Both the position numbers and the translations under genes were made by a program. Below the pieces are notes generated by a model. It made no database searches. It was given only the letters and a program-made list of their open reading frames with translations, and was not told where the DNA came from. A DNA stretch of 64,000 bases from PRS1 sp965250265. GTDB taxonomy: Bacteria > Bacteroidota > Bacteroidia > Flavobacteriales > Flavobacteriaceae. The stretch's first letter is position 1; each line of letters begins with the position of its first letter. Location: positions 124,001 to 188,000 of the forward strand of contig CBDFNO010000014.1 of NCBI GenBank assembly GCA_965250265.1, written 5' to 3'. Below are positions 1 to 9,186 of the stretch, in pieces.

Positions 1-118
1 TTAATATCACCAACAAGATGAATAATCTTTTGTTCATTCGGTCAAAATTAACATTTTAACATTTAGCAAGAATAGCATTTAACCTTACCTTAACACAAAT
101 GTTAAAATTTAGGATTTA

Positions 119-703
119 TTAAATTAATTCAAGAAGTTTTTGATGGATAATTTTAACATGATGCATAGTTTGAGATAAATTATTATTATCAATAACAAAG
201 TGAGATAGTTTTACTTTTTTTGCATCGCTCCATTGATTATCCAATATGGCTTTTACGCTTTCTATTGTTGAGTTATCTCTCTGTATTACTCTTTGTATCC
301 TATCTTCTTCATTAGCATAAACTGTAATTACATAATCACATTCTTTATAGTTACCGGTTTCGAATAAAATGGCGGTTTCTTTAATAACATAAGGTGTGCT
401 CTGTTTTTTAATCCAGTTTTTAAAATGTGACCTAACTTTTGGATGCACAATAGCATTCATTTTTATTAATAACTTTTTTTCATTAAATATTTTATCTGCA
501 ATAAGTGATTTATTTATTTCTCCTTTTACATAAGCCTTTTCTCCAAAAAGTTGAATGAGTTTTCTTTTTATTACTTTAGAATTATTCATTAACTTATTAG
601 CTTCTAAATCGGCAATATAAATTGGTATGCCAAGTTTATAAAACATATTTGCAACTGTTGTTTTACCACTTCCTACACCTCCTGTTAAACCCACTATAAT
701 CAT
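119..703 (-). CDS. coaE: Dephospho-CoA kinase
   Basis: Catalyses the last step of coenzyme A synthesis, ATP-dependent phosphorylation of the 3'-OH of dephospho-CoA, in the cytoplasm. The P-loop TGGVGSGKTT lies at residues 7-16, right after the start, and the 194-residue length is normal for the family. The downstream ETAILFE segment and the R-rich lid (QRVIQRDNS) also fit CoaE. The start overlaps the stop of the upstream YbbR-domain gene by 4 bases, so the two are probably translationally coupled and form an operon with the glycosyltransferase. coaBC, another CoA gene, lies 9 kb away. Confidence 0.95.
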   Translation of the reverse strand: MIIVGLTGGVGSGKTTVANMFYKLGIPIYIADLEANKLMNNSKVIKRKLIQLFGEKAYVKGEINKSLIADKIFNEKKLLIKMNAIVHPKVRSHFKNWIKKQSTPYVIKETAILFETGNYKECDYVITVYANEEDRIQRVIQRDNSTIESVKAILDNQWSDAKKVKLSHFVIDNNNLSQTMHHVKIIHQKLLELI

Positions 704-1656
704 TGCAATAAAATAAATTCAATTCGTTTTTCATTTAATCTAACATTCTTTACCTTATCTGGTTGCTGAACAATCTTTGGAATGAGGTAAGTGTCTTTAA
801 GATTTAATGTTTTATAATCACATTCAATAATGAAACTACTAGAAGATATTGATTTAAAATTGCTTAAACTTGTATAATATACAACCGTAACTTCTTTTGG
901 ATAATATTTTAATTTAATATTATGAGGGACATTAACTATATTAATAGGAACATTAATTGAGCCTTCTGTAAATCGCTCTATTTCTGCGCTTATTTGTACT
1001 TGATTATGAGAAAATTTTAAATCACTTTCAAGTTTAGGAAGATTGAGTTTCACAGAAACCAATAGGCTTGAGTTTACATCATCCATTATTAATTGTTTTG
1101 TTACAATTTCTGTAATGGAATCTGTTAAAACTTTAGGGCCAATTACTTTAATTGAATCAGGTTCAATGATATAATCTGAAATTAGATCAAATCCATCAGA
1201 AAAATTTATTTGAGAATCTAAAATAACAGGAATTTTTTTAACGTGATTCACATCATATCTAAAAGCAATAGAGTCTGGGTTTATACTTTCAATTTTTACA
1301 TTTGGATCAAACTGTGATACTACATTTGAAAATTCTCGCTTTTCGACCCAAATATAATGTGTGCTACTCTTTTCTAAATTTTGAAAATCAATTGTAACTT
1401 TAGGTTGAGATAAATAGTATTTTATAAATTTAAAACCATAAGTTGTAAGGGTTATATCTAGCACATGTGAAGAATCATTAACAATCAGTTTGTCTTCTGG
1501 AATATTTATAGGTTCTATGTTAAAAGCAACTGTTTGTGTATAATCTTTAGAAAGTTTTGTTAAAACCGAAAACAGCAAAGCTAATACTAGAAATAGAAAA
1601 AAAATATTTACTTTTTTACTATTAAAAAATAACGCTATTTTACTTCTAAATGTCAT
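700..1656 (-). CDS. YbbR-like domain protein (CdaR family)
   Basis: A single-pass membrane protein of 318 residues: a hydrophobic anchor at about residues 15-33 (FFLFLVLALLFSVL) is followed by a long beta-rich region facing outside the cytoplasm. The region has the YbbR pattern of repeated segments, with IEPDSIKVIGP as the typical signature near residue 165. In Firmicutes YbbR/CdaR proteins regulate the diadenylate cyclase CdaA; in Bacteroidota the role is not established and no cdaA is seen here. It sits between the glycosyltransferase and coaE with overlaps of 11 and 4 bases, so it is the middle gene of an operon. Confidence 0.8.
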   Translation of the reverse strand: MTFRSKIALFFNSKKVNIFFLFLVLALLFSVLTKLSKDYTQTVAFNIEPINIPEDKLIVNDSSHVLDITLTTYGFKFIKYYLSQPKVTIDFQNLEKSSTHYIWVEKREFSNVVSQFDPNVKIESINPDSIAFRYDVNHVKKIPVILDSQINFSDGFDLISDYIIEPDSIKVIGPKVLTDSITEIVTKQLIMDDVNSSLLVSVKLNLPKLESDLKFSHNQVQISAEIERFTEGSINVPINIVNVPHNIKLKYYPKEVTVVYYTSLSNFKSISSSSFIIECDYKTLNLKDTYLIPKIVQQPDKVKNVRLNEKRIEFILLQ

Positions 1657-2668
1657 CTTGATTTACTTTAAAAAATAAATTAGGAAATAATTGTTCTGCA
1701 CTTTTTTTTGATAAGCTCAAAATTAAAGTAGATTTTAAAAACCCGTAACCGTAACCAAAAAACTGAACCATTATAGCAATAATTGCTAAAAAAGGGACAA
1801 TCAAATTTTTAGTGCTTACTAGCGCTATAATAAAACTTATTACAAAATATAATCCAATACTCTTTAAAGGTAATTCTATTCCTATAATAAATAACGCAAA
1901 AGAAATTAGTATACCCAAAGAAAACAAAGTTGGAAACCAATAGGTTGGTTTTTTTGTTTCTGGATGCCATTTATTTATAATTGGTCTTGTCAATCCGAAT
2001 TTATAAACTTGTTTACAAAACTTTATCCAAGAAATTCTTCGTTTATGGTATACATAAGCTTCAGTTATGAGTTTGGTTTCAAAATTTAACTTGTTTAGTC
2101 TTATAGATAAATCTGGATCCTCTCCAGGATGAATGCTGCCAAATCCTCCAGTTCTAACAAAAGCAACTTTAGAAATCCCCATATTAAAACTTCTGGGTTG
2201 AAATTTATTTATACTAGTTTTATGCCCTCTTATACCACCAGTTGTTATAAAAGAAGTCATTGAAAAGTTAATCGCCTTTTGTAAATTGGAAAAAGAACTG
2301 TGGGCAGCATCTGGGCCACCAAAACAATCTACATAGTTTGTGTTTAAACTTTTAATAATTTCGTTAAGATAGTGCTTAGGTAAAATGCAATCGGAATCTA
2401 AAATAATAAAATAAGCCCCTTTAGCATGTTTCATCCCATAATTTCTGGAATCTCCAGGACCTGAGTTTTCTTTAGAAAAGTATAAAATATTTAGCTTATC
2501 GCTAAAATTCTCAGTTATAGATTTAGAAGACAAAGTAGAGCCATCTTCAACAATTACTATTTCAAAATCTTTTTCTCCTTCTAGATTAACAAAACTGTCC
2601 AGAAGTTCTTTAACCTCTTCTGGTCTATTATAAACAGGAATAATAAAAGAAATTTCTTTTGCATGCAT
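1646..2668 (-). CDS. Glycosyltransferase family 2, membrane-associated
   Basis: A GT-A fold transferase that probably adds a sugar to a lipid-linked or surface glycan at the inner face of the membrane. The family 2 start SFIIPVYNRPEEV is at residues 7-19, a DSD metal-binding motif (ILDSDCILP) is near residue 93, and GEDPDLSIRL near residue 180 matches the ED/QxxRW-like acceptor region. The C-terminal third (about residues 240-320) holds two or three hydrophobic helices. It is the first gene of the operon with the YbbR protein and coaE. The sugar donor and acceptor cannot be told from sequence. Confidence 0.88.
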   Translation of the reverse strand: MHAKEISFIIPVYNRPEEVKELLDSFVNLEGEKDFEIVIVEDGSTLSSKSITENFSDKLNILYFSKENSGPGDSRNYGMKHAKGAYFIILDSDCILPKHYLNEIIKSLNTNYVDCFGGPDAAHSSFSNLQKAINFSMTSFITTGGIRGHKTSINKFQPRSFNMGISKVAFVRTGGFGSIHPGEDPDLSIRLNKLNFETKLITEAYVYHKRRISWIKFCKQVYKFGLTRPIINKWHPETKKPTYWFPTLFSLGILISFALFIIGIELPLKSIGLYFVISFIIALVSTKNLIVPFLAIIAIMVQFFGYGYGFLKSTLILSLSKKSAEQLFPNLFFKVNQDDI

Positions 2669-2674
2669 ATATTA

Positions 2675-2682
2675 CAAAGATA
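2675..2682 (-). promoter_or_regulatory. Possible Bacteroidota -7 promoter element
   Basis: Read on the minus strand the sequence is TATCTTTG, a perfect match to the Bacteroidota -7 consensus TAnnTTTG, only 6 bases before the glycosyltransferase ATG. A TTTTG that could serve as -33 is present but spaced too closely. If used, the transcript would be almost leaderless. Short AT-rich matches arise easily by chance here. Confidence 0.3.
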
Positions 2683-2696
2683 ATTAAACAAAATTC

Positions 2697-2721
2697 AAAA
2701 GCCATCCTAAAGATGGCTTTT
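2697..2721 (-). terminator. Rho-independent terminator after the first T9SS protein gene
   Basis: An inverted repeat AAAAGCCATC / GATGGCTTTT with a 5-base loop lies 25 bases past the stop of the 524-residue T9SS gene. The GC-rich core GCCATC followed by TTTT on the minus strand makes a compact intrinsic terminator. It also separates that gene from the glycosyltransferase operon. Confidence 0.7.
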
Positions 2722-2745
2722 GAAAAAACAATATGTTTGTTATAC

Positions 2746-4320
2746 TTATTGCTTAATTATTCTAATAGTTTCTGTAACCTCATTAATAGAAACATTTACA
2801 AAGTAAACTCCAGTTTGTAAAGCAGACGTATCAATATCACTATAGGCTTCATTAGGAGAAATACGAAATACTTCTTGACCTAACATATTGAAAATGGACA
2901 CGTTTTGAATATTACTTTGTGCTCTTAATTTAAGAATATCATTTACTGGATTAGGGAAATATTTGAAGTTTTCAAATACATATTCACTAACTGGTAAAGT
3001 AGTAGTGTCTGATGTAGAAATATCTATTGTAAATGGTCCTTCAGGATTATCCGTCGTACCACTAAATTGACCTACGTTTATCCAGTATTGGGTAATAGCT
3101 GATACAGAAACACCACTTAATGTTTCTCCATCTCCACTAAAACCACTATCTGCGCTATCAATACAAGTAAAAGCTCCACAAGAACCACTGTAAATCGCCA
3201 GTTCGGGATCCCATCCTGTAACACTACTTACAACTATATCTACTGTTCCTCCCGCAATTGTAGTAAATGTGTACCAAACACCATCATTCATACCTAAAGC
3301 ACAATCAGCAATAAATCCTGCATTATTGGTTGCACCACTAGCATCAACTACTTCATTATAAGGTAAAGAAGAAACTCCTGTAGCATTAGCACAATCATCA
3401 TTAGCTGGTGGTGGTGGTGGTGTACCTATACAAATATCAAAGGATGAAGTTTGTGCTGATGAAGACCAAGAATATACTTGAACATAGTATGTGAATCCAA
3501 TTGTTAAACCACTTGTTGTACTTGTATTTGGGTCTGAACAAGTTAACGCTGCAGCTAGAGAACCACAACCAGGAGTAGCATCGTAAACAGCATGGTATAA
3601 ATCTGTTGTGCTACCAGTTATATTTATTATATCAACAACATGAGAAGTACTTGTAGCAACAAAACTATACCAGACATCATCATCCTCAGTACCTCCACAA
3701 TTATCAACACTAGAATCTGTAGCTGAAGCAATTGTTCCTGAAGTAACTGTTCCACAGTTTAAATCAGAGTTTACGGTTAAAGCTATTGCATTTGCGCATT
3801 CATCATTTGCTGGAGGTGGTGGTGGTGGTGCATAATATGCAGAAACTTGAAATGTATCAAACAAATCATTTCCATATTCAAACACTCTCACATATAATGT
3901 TTCTCCTGGTGTTCTTCCTGTAAGTGTAAGCAAGGAAAAGAGCCCAGTGCCACCATCATCATCACATCCTTCGTCAACAAATGCACCTATTGATCCTGAA
4001 TAAACAGTCATTCCAGTATCGGTTAGTGAAGAGCCAAAACTTGAATTTGTTTCAATAGTAATCTCACCGCTTGCTCCAACAACTAATGAAAACCAAACAT
4101 CTCCTCCAGAATAGACTACTGAGCAAACTGGATCAGGAATTGTTGGATCAGCAACTTCGGAAGCAGTAGCACTAACATTCGTACCTACAACAGGATTGTC
4201 TGCAAAAACTGTACCTACTGTTAAAGAAACTGCTCCCACTGGATCATCATTAGCGGGCTGTGCAAACATCTGAAAGCTAAATATTAAGCTAGCAAAAATA
4301 AATAAAGTAATTTTTTTCAT
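2746..4320 (-). CDS. T9SS type A sorting domain protein, secreted adhesin-like
   Basis: A secreted 524-residue protein. A Sec signal peptide (MKKITLFIFASLIFSFQMFA, cleavage near residue 20) is followed by three similar domains of about 130-140 residues. Each opens with an ANDD/ANDEC-AN-A-LT motif, and they are joined by proline runs (PPPPPPANDEC, PPPPPANDDC). The C-terminal 75 residues form a type IX sorting domain (YFPNPVNDILKL, GVYFVNV, ending in IRIIKQ). It should be exported by T9SS and anchored or released at the cell surface. The repeated domains resemble glycan-binding or jelly-roll-like surface modules of flavobacteria, but no ligand can be named. Confidence 0.85.
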   Translation of the reverse strand: MKKITLFIFASLIFSFQMFAQPANDDPVGAVSLTVGTVFADNPVVGTNVSATASEVADPTIPDPVCSVVYSGGDVWFSLVVGASGEITIETNSSFGSSLTDTGMTVYSGSIGAFVDEGCDDDGGTGLFSLLTLTGRTPGETLYVRVFEYGNDLFDTFQVSAYYAPPPPPPANDECANAIALTVNSDLNCGTVTSGTIASATDSSVDNCGGTEDDDVWYSFVATSTSHVVDIINITGSTTDLYHAVYDATPGCGSLAAALTCSDPNTSTTSGLTIGFTYYVQVYSWSSSAQTSSFDICIGTPPPPPANDDCANATGVSSLPYNEVVDASGATNNAGFIADCALGMNDGVWYTFTTIAGGTVDIVVSSVTGWDPELAIYSGSCGAFTCIDSADSGFSGDGETLSGVSVSAITQYWINVGQFSGTTDNPEGPFTIDISTSDTTTLPVSEYVFENFKYFPNPVNDILKLRAQSNIQNVSIFNMLGQEVFRISPNEAYSDIDTSALQTGVYFVNVSINEVTETIRIIKQ

Positions 4321-4478
4321 ATTAAAATTATTTTTAGTTAACAGATTAATAATTAATTGACCGTGAATTTAACACAATTTTTAAATATAATATGTTAATC
4401 CTTAAATATTAATGGTATATCTAAAATCTTAATTATTTTTTTATTAAATATTTAAGTTTTCTGTAAAATTATTAACAA

Positions 4479-4507
4479 AAAAAGAGAGGATACTTTCCTC
4501 TCTTTTT
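4479..4507 (-). terminator. Rho-independent terminator after the MopE-repeat T9SS gene
   Basis: A perfect 12-bp inverted repeat (AAAAAGAGAGGA / TCCTCTCTTTTT) with a 5-base loop lies 24 bases beyond the stop of the 640-residue T9SS gene. It is flanked by A and T tracts on both sides, so it could act in both directions. The rest of the spacer between the two T9SS genes (4321-4478) is very AT-rich and shows nothing else I can support. Confidence 0.75.
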
Positions 4508-4530
4508 ATAAAACACTTTATCCTAAAATA

Positions 4531-6453
4531 TTAATACTTAATTAATTGCTTTATAGCACTTTTTCCATCATTTTTATTGATGATTTTAATAAAATATGCT
4601 CCTTGTTGTATGCTTTCTAAATTATCAATATTTATAATTCCATTAATACTTGAAGATATCTGTTTAAATATAAGTCTTCCGTTTAAATCAAATAACTTAA
4701 TTTCAAAAGTATCATTAGAGAAGCCTAAAGGTAAGTGAACTGAAATTCTTTGGTTAAATGGATTAGGTTTTACAACTAAAGTTTCTAGATTAAAATCGTT
4801 AACAGCTAAAGTATCTTCTGTTAAAGGGTTACAGTCATCATCAATTCCATTATTTAAAATTTCCGTTTCACCAGGATTAACTGCTGAATTTGTATCATCG
4901 CAATCTGTTGAATTGTTGGCCTCACCAGATCCCGGACTTGTGTTAGCCGATTGGACAACGGTAGTCGAACCATAACCGTCACCATCACTGTCCTGGTACC
5001 ATTGGTACATACCATCACAGTCTTCATCTACGCCATTGGCAACAATGTCAGTTTCCTCTGGATTTATTGATGCATTACTATCATCGCAATCTGTTGAATT
5101 GTTGGCCTCACCAGATCCCGGACTTGTGTTAGCCGATTGGACAACGGTCGTTGAACCATAGCCGTCACCATCACTGTCCTGGTACCATTGATACATACCG
5201 TCACAATCTTCATCTACGCCATTGGCAACAATATCAGTTGCCCCTGGATTTATTGATACATTACCATCATCGCAATCTACATCAACACTAAAGCCATCAC
5301 CGTCACTATCCGTTGTAGCAGTAGAAGACCATATTTTTAAATTAAATGTTGGATCACCTGCAGGATCATTGTCGTAATGATAAACCCTGGTAAAATAAGT
5401 TAACCCAATAGTTAAGCCAGAGTAATTAATTTCTTCAACTAAAGGTGGAAGAGCACCATTTACATCACTACAATCTAAATATACTAATGCATTACAATTT
5501 CCAGAATATAGAGTAAGTACACCATCAAAACTTGAAGGTTCAAAAGTTATTGTTATGTCTGTTGTTTGGGCCAGAAAAGAAAACCAAACATCGTCTCGTG
5601 CATTTCCAGTTTCACTATTACATAACTCTGCATTTACATCAGTTCCTGCACCTCCTAATAGTGTTCCTGCAGTTGGTGTTGCAGAAGCTGCATCAGCAAT
5701 TCCTGTTTCCTCAACAATAGAAGTAGCTCCTGCACAAAAATCGTTTTCTGGAGGTGGATCTGCATTTGTGGTAAAACCTAATGGTCCTAAGTAAATACTT
5801 ACTCCATCAGTATCACAATCTGATCTTATAAAAATTGAATATGAAGTGCCAACAGCTAAATCTTCACCAGAAGAACTTGCACTTGTAGTAGCCGTAGAAC
5901 CAAAAACAATAACATCAACACCTTGTGTATTTCCAGATACAATTTCCCAATCATAACCAATTGGTGTACTTAAACTCGGTGCACTCCAGAAGAAATCTAT
6001 TCTATTATGAGACTTGAAACTTATTCCAGGACTTTCAGGCTTATAACATGTTGGTGCATTTGTTAAACTTTGAATTGTTGTTACTCGCAATTCGGCTTCA
6101 TTATTACAATCTGCATTAAGAGAAATATGCATTCTAATTATAGTGGCAGAAATAGAGTTAACAGTTAATGGCGAATAACCCCATGCTATATGATTATCAA
6201 ATTCATCAGTAATTGTAATATAATCATCATTATATATTGCCGTACGAGTACTAGTAAATTCATAATCGTCTCCGATAATTAAACTATTAATTGTTGCAAA
6301 TTCTCCTGCTTCATTATTAAAGGCAATTTGCTGTACAAATCCATCATTAGTTGATGTTGTAGCTGATGCCGGGAATTCTGTAGATTCTATACACTGTGCA
6401 AATGAAAAATGAGTTAGATAAAGGGCAATAAGCAAGAACGTAATTTTTTTCAT
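4531..6453 (-). CDS. T9SS type A sorting domain protein with MopE-type repeats
   Basis: A secreted 640-residue surface protein. The signal peptide is MKKITFLLIALYLTHFSFAQ. A fibronectin-like region follows (around residues 135-230), then an NDFCAGATSI domain like those of the neighbouring T9SS protein, and a region of Asp-rich repeats (DSDGDGYGS, DCDDSNASINPEETDI, NGVDEDCDG) at about residues 380-545. The C-terminal sorting domain starts near residue 555 (LVVKPNPFNQRI, GAYFIKI). The Asp-rich units are MopE/thrombospondin-3-like and probably bind Ca2+. Two of them are nearly identical 62-residue copies, a recent duplication. The likely role is surface adhesion or metal binding. Confidence 0.85.
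   Translation of the reverse strand: MKKITFLLIALYLTHFSFAQCIESTEFPASATTSTNDGFVQQIAFNNEAGEFATINSLIIGDDYEFTSTRTAIYNDDYITITDEFDNHIAWGYSPLTVNSISATIIRMHISLNADCNNEAELRVTTIQSLTNAPTCYKPESPGISFKSHNRIDFFWSAPSLSTPIGYDWEIVSGNTQGVDVIVFGSTATTSASSSGEDLAVGTSYSIFIRSDCDTDGVSIYLGPLGFTTNADPPPENDFCAGATSIVEETGIADAASATPTAGTLLGGAGTDVNAELCNSETGNARDDVWFSFLAQTTDITITFEPSSFDGVLTLYSGNCNALVYLDCSDVNGALPPLVEEINYSGLTIGLTYFTRVYHYDNDPAGDPTFNLKIWSSTATTDSDGDGFSVDVDCDDGNVSINPGATDIVANGVDEDCDGMYQWYQDSDGDGYGSTTVVQSANTSPGSGEANNSTDCDDSNASINPEETDIVANGVDEDCDGMYQWYQDSDGDGYGSTTVVQSANTSPGSGEANNSTDCDDTNSAVNPGETEILNNGIDDDCNPLTEDTLAVNDFNLETLVVKPNPFNQRISVHLPLGFSNDTFEIKLFDLNGRLIFKQISSSINGIINIDNLESIQQGAYFIKIINKNDGKSAIKQLIKY
4895..5272. repeat. 186-bp tandem duplication inside the MopE-repeat gene
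   Basis: The string tcatcgcaatct recurs at 4895, 5081 and 5267, so the period is exactly 186 bases (62 codons). The first two units are almost identical at DNA level, including third codon positions, and the third is only the beginning of a diverged unit. The units keep the reading frame and encode the Asp-rich repeats of the surface protein. Confidence 0.9.
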
Positions 6454-6533
6454 AACGTACTGGTTTATGGGTTCTTATCAAATCTATTATTATAAAATAG
6501 ATTTTACATTTTTAACAGGTATAAAACAAAAAA

Positions 6534-6557
6534 ACCTTGTTAAAAGGCTAACAAGGT
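6534..6557 (-). terminator. Rho-independent terminator after fabI
   Basis: A perfect 9-bp inverted repeat ACCTTGTTA / TAACAAGGT with a 6-base loop is followed on the minus strand by seven T residues. It lies about 30 bases beyond the fabI stop codon. Confidence 0.85.
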
Positions 6558-6585
6558 CATTATAAGATGAGAAAATCTTTCAGTT

Positions 6586-7401
6586 TTACTTGTCCTCAAA
6601 GGCTTCCATGATCTTAGTACTCACTCCCATATTAGAGAATCCACCATCATGAAACAGGTTTTGTAAGGTCACTTTTTTAGTTAAATCTGAAAAAAGTGTA
6701 ATTGTATAGTCAGCACATTCTAAAGCAGTAGCATTACCAAGAGGCGACATCTCTTCGGCATAAGAGAAAAATCCTTCAAATCCTTTTACACCACTTCCAG
6801 CTGTTGTTGGTGTTGGTGATTGTGAAATAGTATTTACCCTTACTTTTTTATCTCTTCCGAAGAAATAGCCAAAACTACGCGCTATACTTTCTAAATATGC
6901 TTTGTTGTCTGCCATATCGTTATAATCTGGAAAAACACGTTGTGCTGCCATATAAGTTAAAGCAACGATACTTCCCCATTCGTTCATCGCATCGGCTTTA
7001 TATAATGATTGCATTACTTTATGAAAAGACAATGCAGAAACATCTGCTCCTTTTTGTGTCCAATCATATTTTTGGTCTGTATATGCTCTACCTTTTCTAA
7101 CATTAATTGACATACCAATAGAATGTAAAACGAAATCTAATTTTCCTCCCAAAATTTCTATAGATTTTTCTACAAGATTTTCTAAATCTTCAATAGAGGT
7201 AGCGTCTGCAGGAATAATTTGAGACCCAGTTTTCTCTGCCAATTGGTTGATTGTTCCCATTCGCATGGCTATTGGTGCATTGGTTAATACAAATTCAGCT
7301 CCTTCTTCATGAGCTCGTTCGGCAGTTTTCCAAGCTATAGATTTTTCGTCTAAAGCCCCAAATATGATTCCTTTTTTACCTTTTAATAAATTGTATGACA
7401 T
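6586..7401 (-). CDS. fabI: Enoyl-[acyl-carrier-protein] reductase (NADH)
   Basis: Reduces the trans-2-enoyl-ACP double bond in the last step of each fatty-acid elongation cycle. The short-chain dehydrogenase fold is clear: LKGKKGIIFGALDEKSIAW carries the atypical FabI glycine motif at the N-terminus. The catalytic Y-x6-K of FabI appears as YNDMADNK near residue 160, followed by RVNTISQSPTPTTAGSG. The 271-residue length fits FabI. It stands alone, downstream of recN and ahead of a strong terminator. Confidence 0.95.
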   Translation of the reverse strand: MSYNLLKGKKGIIFGALDEKSIAWKTAERAHEEGAEFVLTNAPIAMRMGTINQLAEKTGSQIIPADATSIEDLENLVEKSIEILGGKLDFVLHSIGMSINVRKGRAYTDQKYDWTQKGADVSALSFHKVMQSLYKADAMNEWGSIVALTYMAAQRVFPDYNDMADNKAYLESIARSFGYFFGRDKKVRVNTISQSPTPTTAGSGVKGFEGFFSYAEEMSPLGNATALECADYTITLFSDLTKKVTLQNLFHDGGFSNMGVSTKIMEAFEDK

Positions 7402-7443
7402 TATATTTTAGTTTGTTAGTTGTTTAAGAGTGTAAAGATACTA

Positions 7444-9096
7444 TTAATTCAATAATTGTTTAGCATGAGCTATTGCAGAGCTCGACATTTTTTCTCCACT
7501 CAACATTTGTGCAATTTCCACAATACGCTCATCATCGTTTAATTTTACTAATCGTGTTGATGTTATATTGTTTACATCTTCTTTATAGACTTTAAAATGA
7601 GTATCACCTTTAGCCGCAATTTGTGGTAAATGTGTAATAGTAAACACTTGTAACGATTTACTCATTTTCATCATAATATTTGCCATTTTATTTGAAATTT
7701 CACCAGAAACTCCCGAATCAATTTCATCGAACATAATAGATGGTAACTGTATATACCTAGAAAGAATTGATTTAATAGCTAACATTATTCTAGACAATTC
7801 TCCTCCAGATGCTGCCTTTTTTAGAGATTTAAAATCTCCTCCTTTATTAGCTGTAAATAGTAGTAACAAATCATCTTTTCCGTTACTTAAAAATTGATCT
7901 ACAAATTTTACTGTAATGTCAAATTTTGCGTTCATCATTCCTAAATCTTCTAGTATATCTTCGAGTTGTGAAATAAGTTGAGGTATTGCATTTTTTCTTT
8001 GCTGGTGAATAATTTTAGCCATATTATTCAGTTCTTTTTCTATATCATTTAACTCTCGTTGTTTGAGTTCAATATCATCATCAATATTTTCTGCTGATAC
8101 AACTTTATTTGATAGTTTGATTTGAATATTTATCAATTCGTCAATATCAATTGCAGAATGTTTCAATAGCAAATTATGAATAGCCTTTAATTTTGAATTT
8201 ACTTCCTCTAAACGACTTGGATCAGCCTCTAAATTTTCTTGTGCATGTTCTAAATCTCCAAAAAGGTCATTTAATTCTATTAGAGTGCTATTTACTCTAA
8301 GATACAATTCTTTATATATTCCTGAAATTTCTGAAAGCTTAAATAAACCGTTCTTAAGTGCTGTTATTGTATTTAATATCCCTATTTGCTCATCGCTTAA
8401 TAAGTGATTAGAAAGTGTCAATTCTTCCTTGATATCTTCTACATTACTTAAGGTTTCATATTCAGTTTCCAGTGCTTCTAATTCTCCAGAAACTAAAGAG
8501 GCATCTTCTAATTCTTTTAGTAAAAATGCATTATAATCGTGCTCCTTTATAAACTCAGCTTTTAGATTATTTAGTTTGCTAATCTCTACTTTTGTTTCAT
8601 TATACCTCTTTAGTTTTAATCTGTATTCCTTCAAGTTTTCTTCATTATTAGCTAAAGCATCGATAATTTGAAATTGGAAATCGTTGCTAGTAAGCTCTAA
8701 TGTTTGATATTGCGAATGAATATCTATTAAGTGTCCTCCTAAAACTGCCAAAGTATTTAGATTGACTGGAGAATCGTTTACAAAAGCTCTTGATTTTCCT
8801 GACGGAAGAATTTCTCTTCTAACAATTGTTTCCGATTCATAGTCAATATCTCCATCTTTAAATATAGTTTTCAGATTGTAATTTGCAATATCGAAAGTGG
8901 CTTCAACAATACATTTTTTTGAAGTATCGTTTATATAAGATAAATCTGCCCTTTTTCCTAAAATTAAAGATAATCCGCCTAAAAGAATAGATTTTCCAGC
9001 TCCAGTTTCTCCAGTGATAATAGTAAGTCCATTACTAAAATTAACATGAAGATCGTCAATTAATGCATAATTTTTTATGGAAAGTGAAGTGAGCAA
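7444..9096 (-). CDS. recN: DNA repair protein RecN
   Basis: An SMC-like ATPase of double-strand break repair. The N-terminus (SLSIKNYALIDDLHVNF) and Walker A GETGAGKS near residue 30 are typical of RecN. A long coiled coil occupies about residues 150-370, and the C-terminal ATPase half has the ABC signature ASGGELSRIMLAIK followed by Walker B IMFDEIDSGVSG. The 550-residue length is normal. It lies downstream of porD and coaBC, an arrangement I recognise from other flavobacteria. Confidence 0.95.
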   Translation of the reverse strand: MLTSLSIKNYALIDDLHVNFSNGLTIITGETGAGKSILLGGLSLILGKRADLSYINDTSKKCIVEATFDIANYNLKTIFKDGDIDYESETIVRREILPSGKSRAFVNDSPVNLNTLAVLGGHLIDIHSQYQTLELTSNDFQFQIIDALANNEENLKEYRLKLKRYNETKVEISKLNNLKAEFIKEHDYNAFLLKELEDASLVSGELEALETEYETLSNVEDIKEELTLSNHLLSDEQIGILNTITALKNGLFKLSEISGIYKELYLRVNSTLIELNDLFGDLEHAQENLEADPSRLEEVNSKLKAIHNLLLKHSAIDIDELINIQIKLSNKVVSAENIDDDIELKQRELNDIEKELNNMAKIIHQQRKNAIPQLISQLEDILEDLGMMNAKFDITVKFVDQFLSNGKDDLLLLFTANKGGDFKSLKKAASGGELSRIMLAIKSILSRYIQLPSIMFDEIDSGVSGEISNKMANIMMKMSKSLQVFTITHLPQIAAKGDTHFKVYKEDVNNITSTRLVKLNDDERIVEIAQMLSGEKMSSSAIAHAKQLLN

Positions 9097-9186
9097 CTTT
9101 TAAATTACGGTTTTAAATTAATTGTTAAACTACAATACTTTTTAAAGAAAGTAGTTACAAATTTAAAAATAAATTAAAAACGTTTT

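Noticed and set aside
5532..5794. Plus-strand frames inside the MopE-repeat gene
   Set aside because: They are shadows of the clearly coding minus strand (T9SS protein with intact signal peptide and sorting domain).
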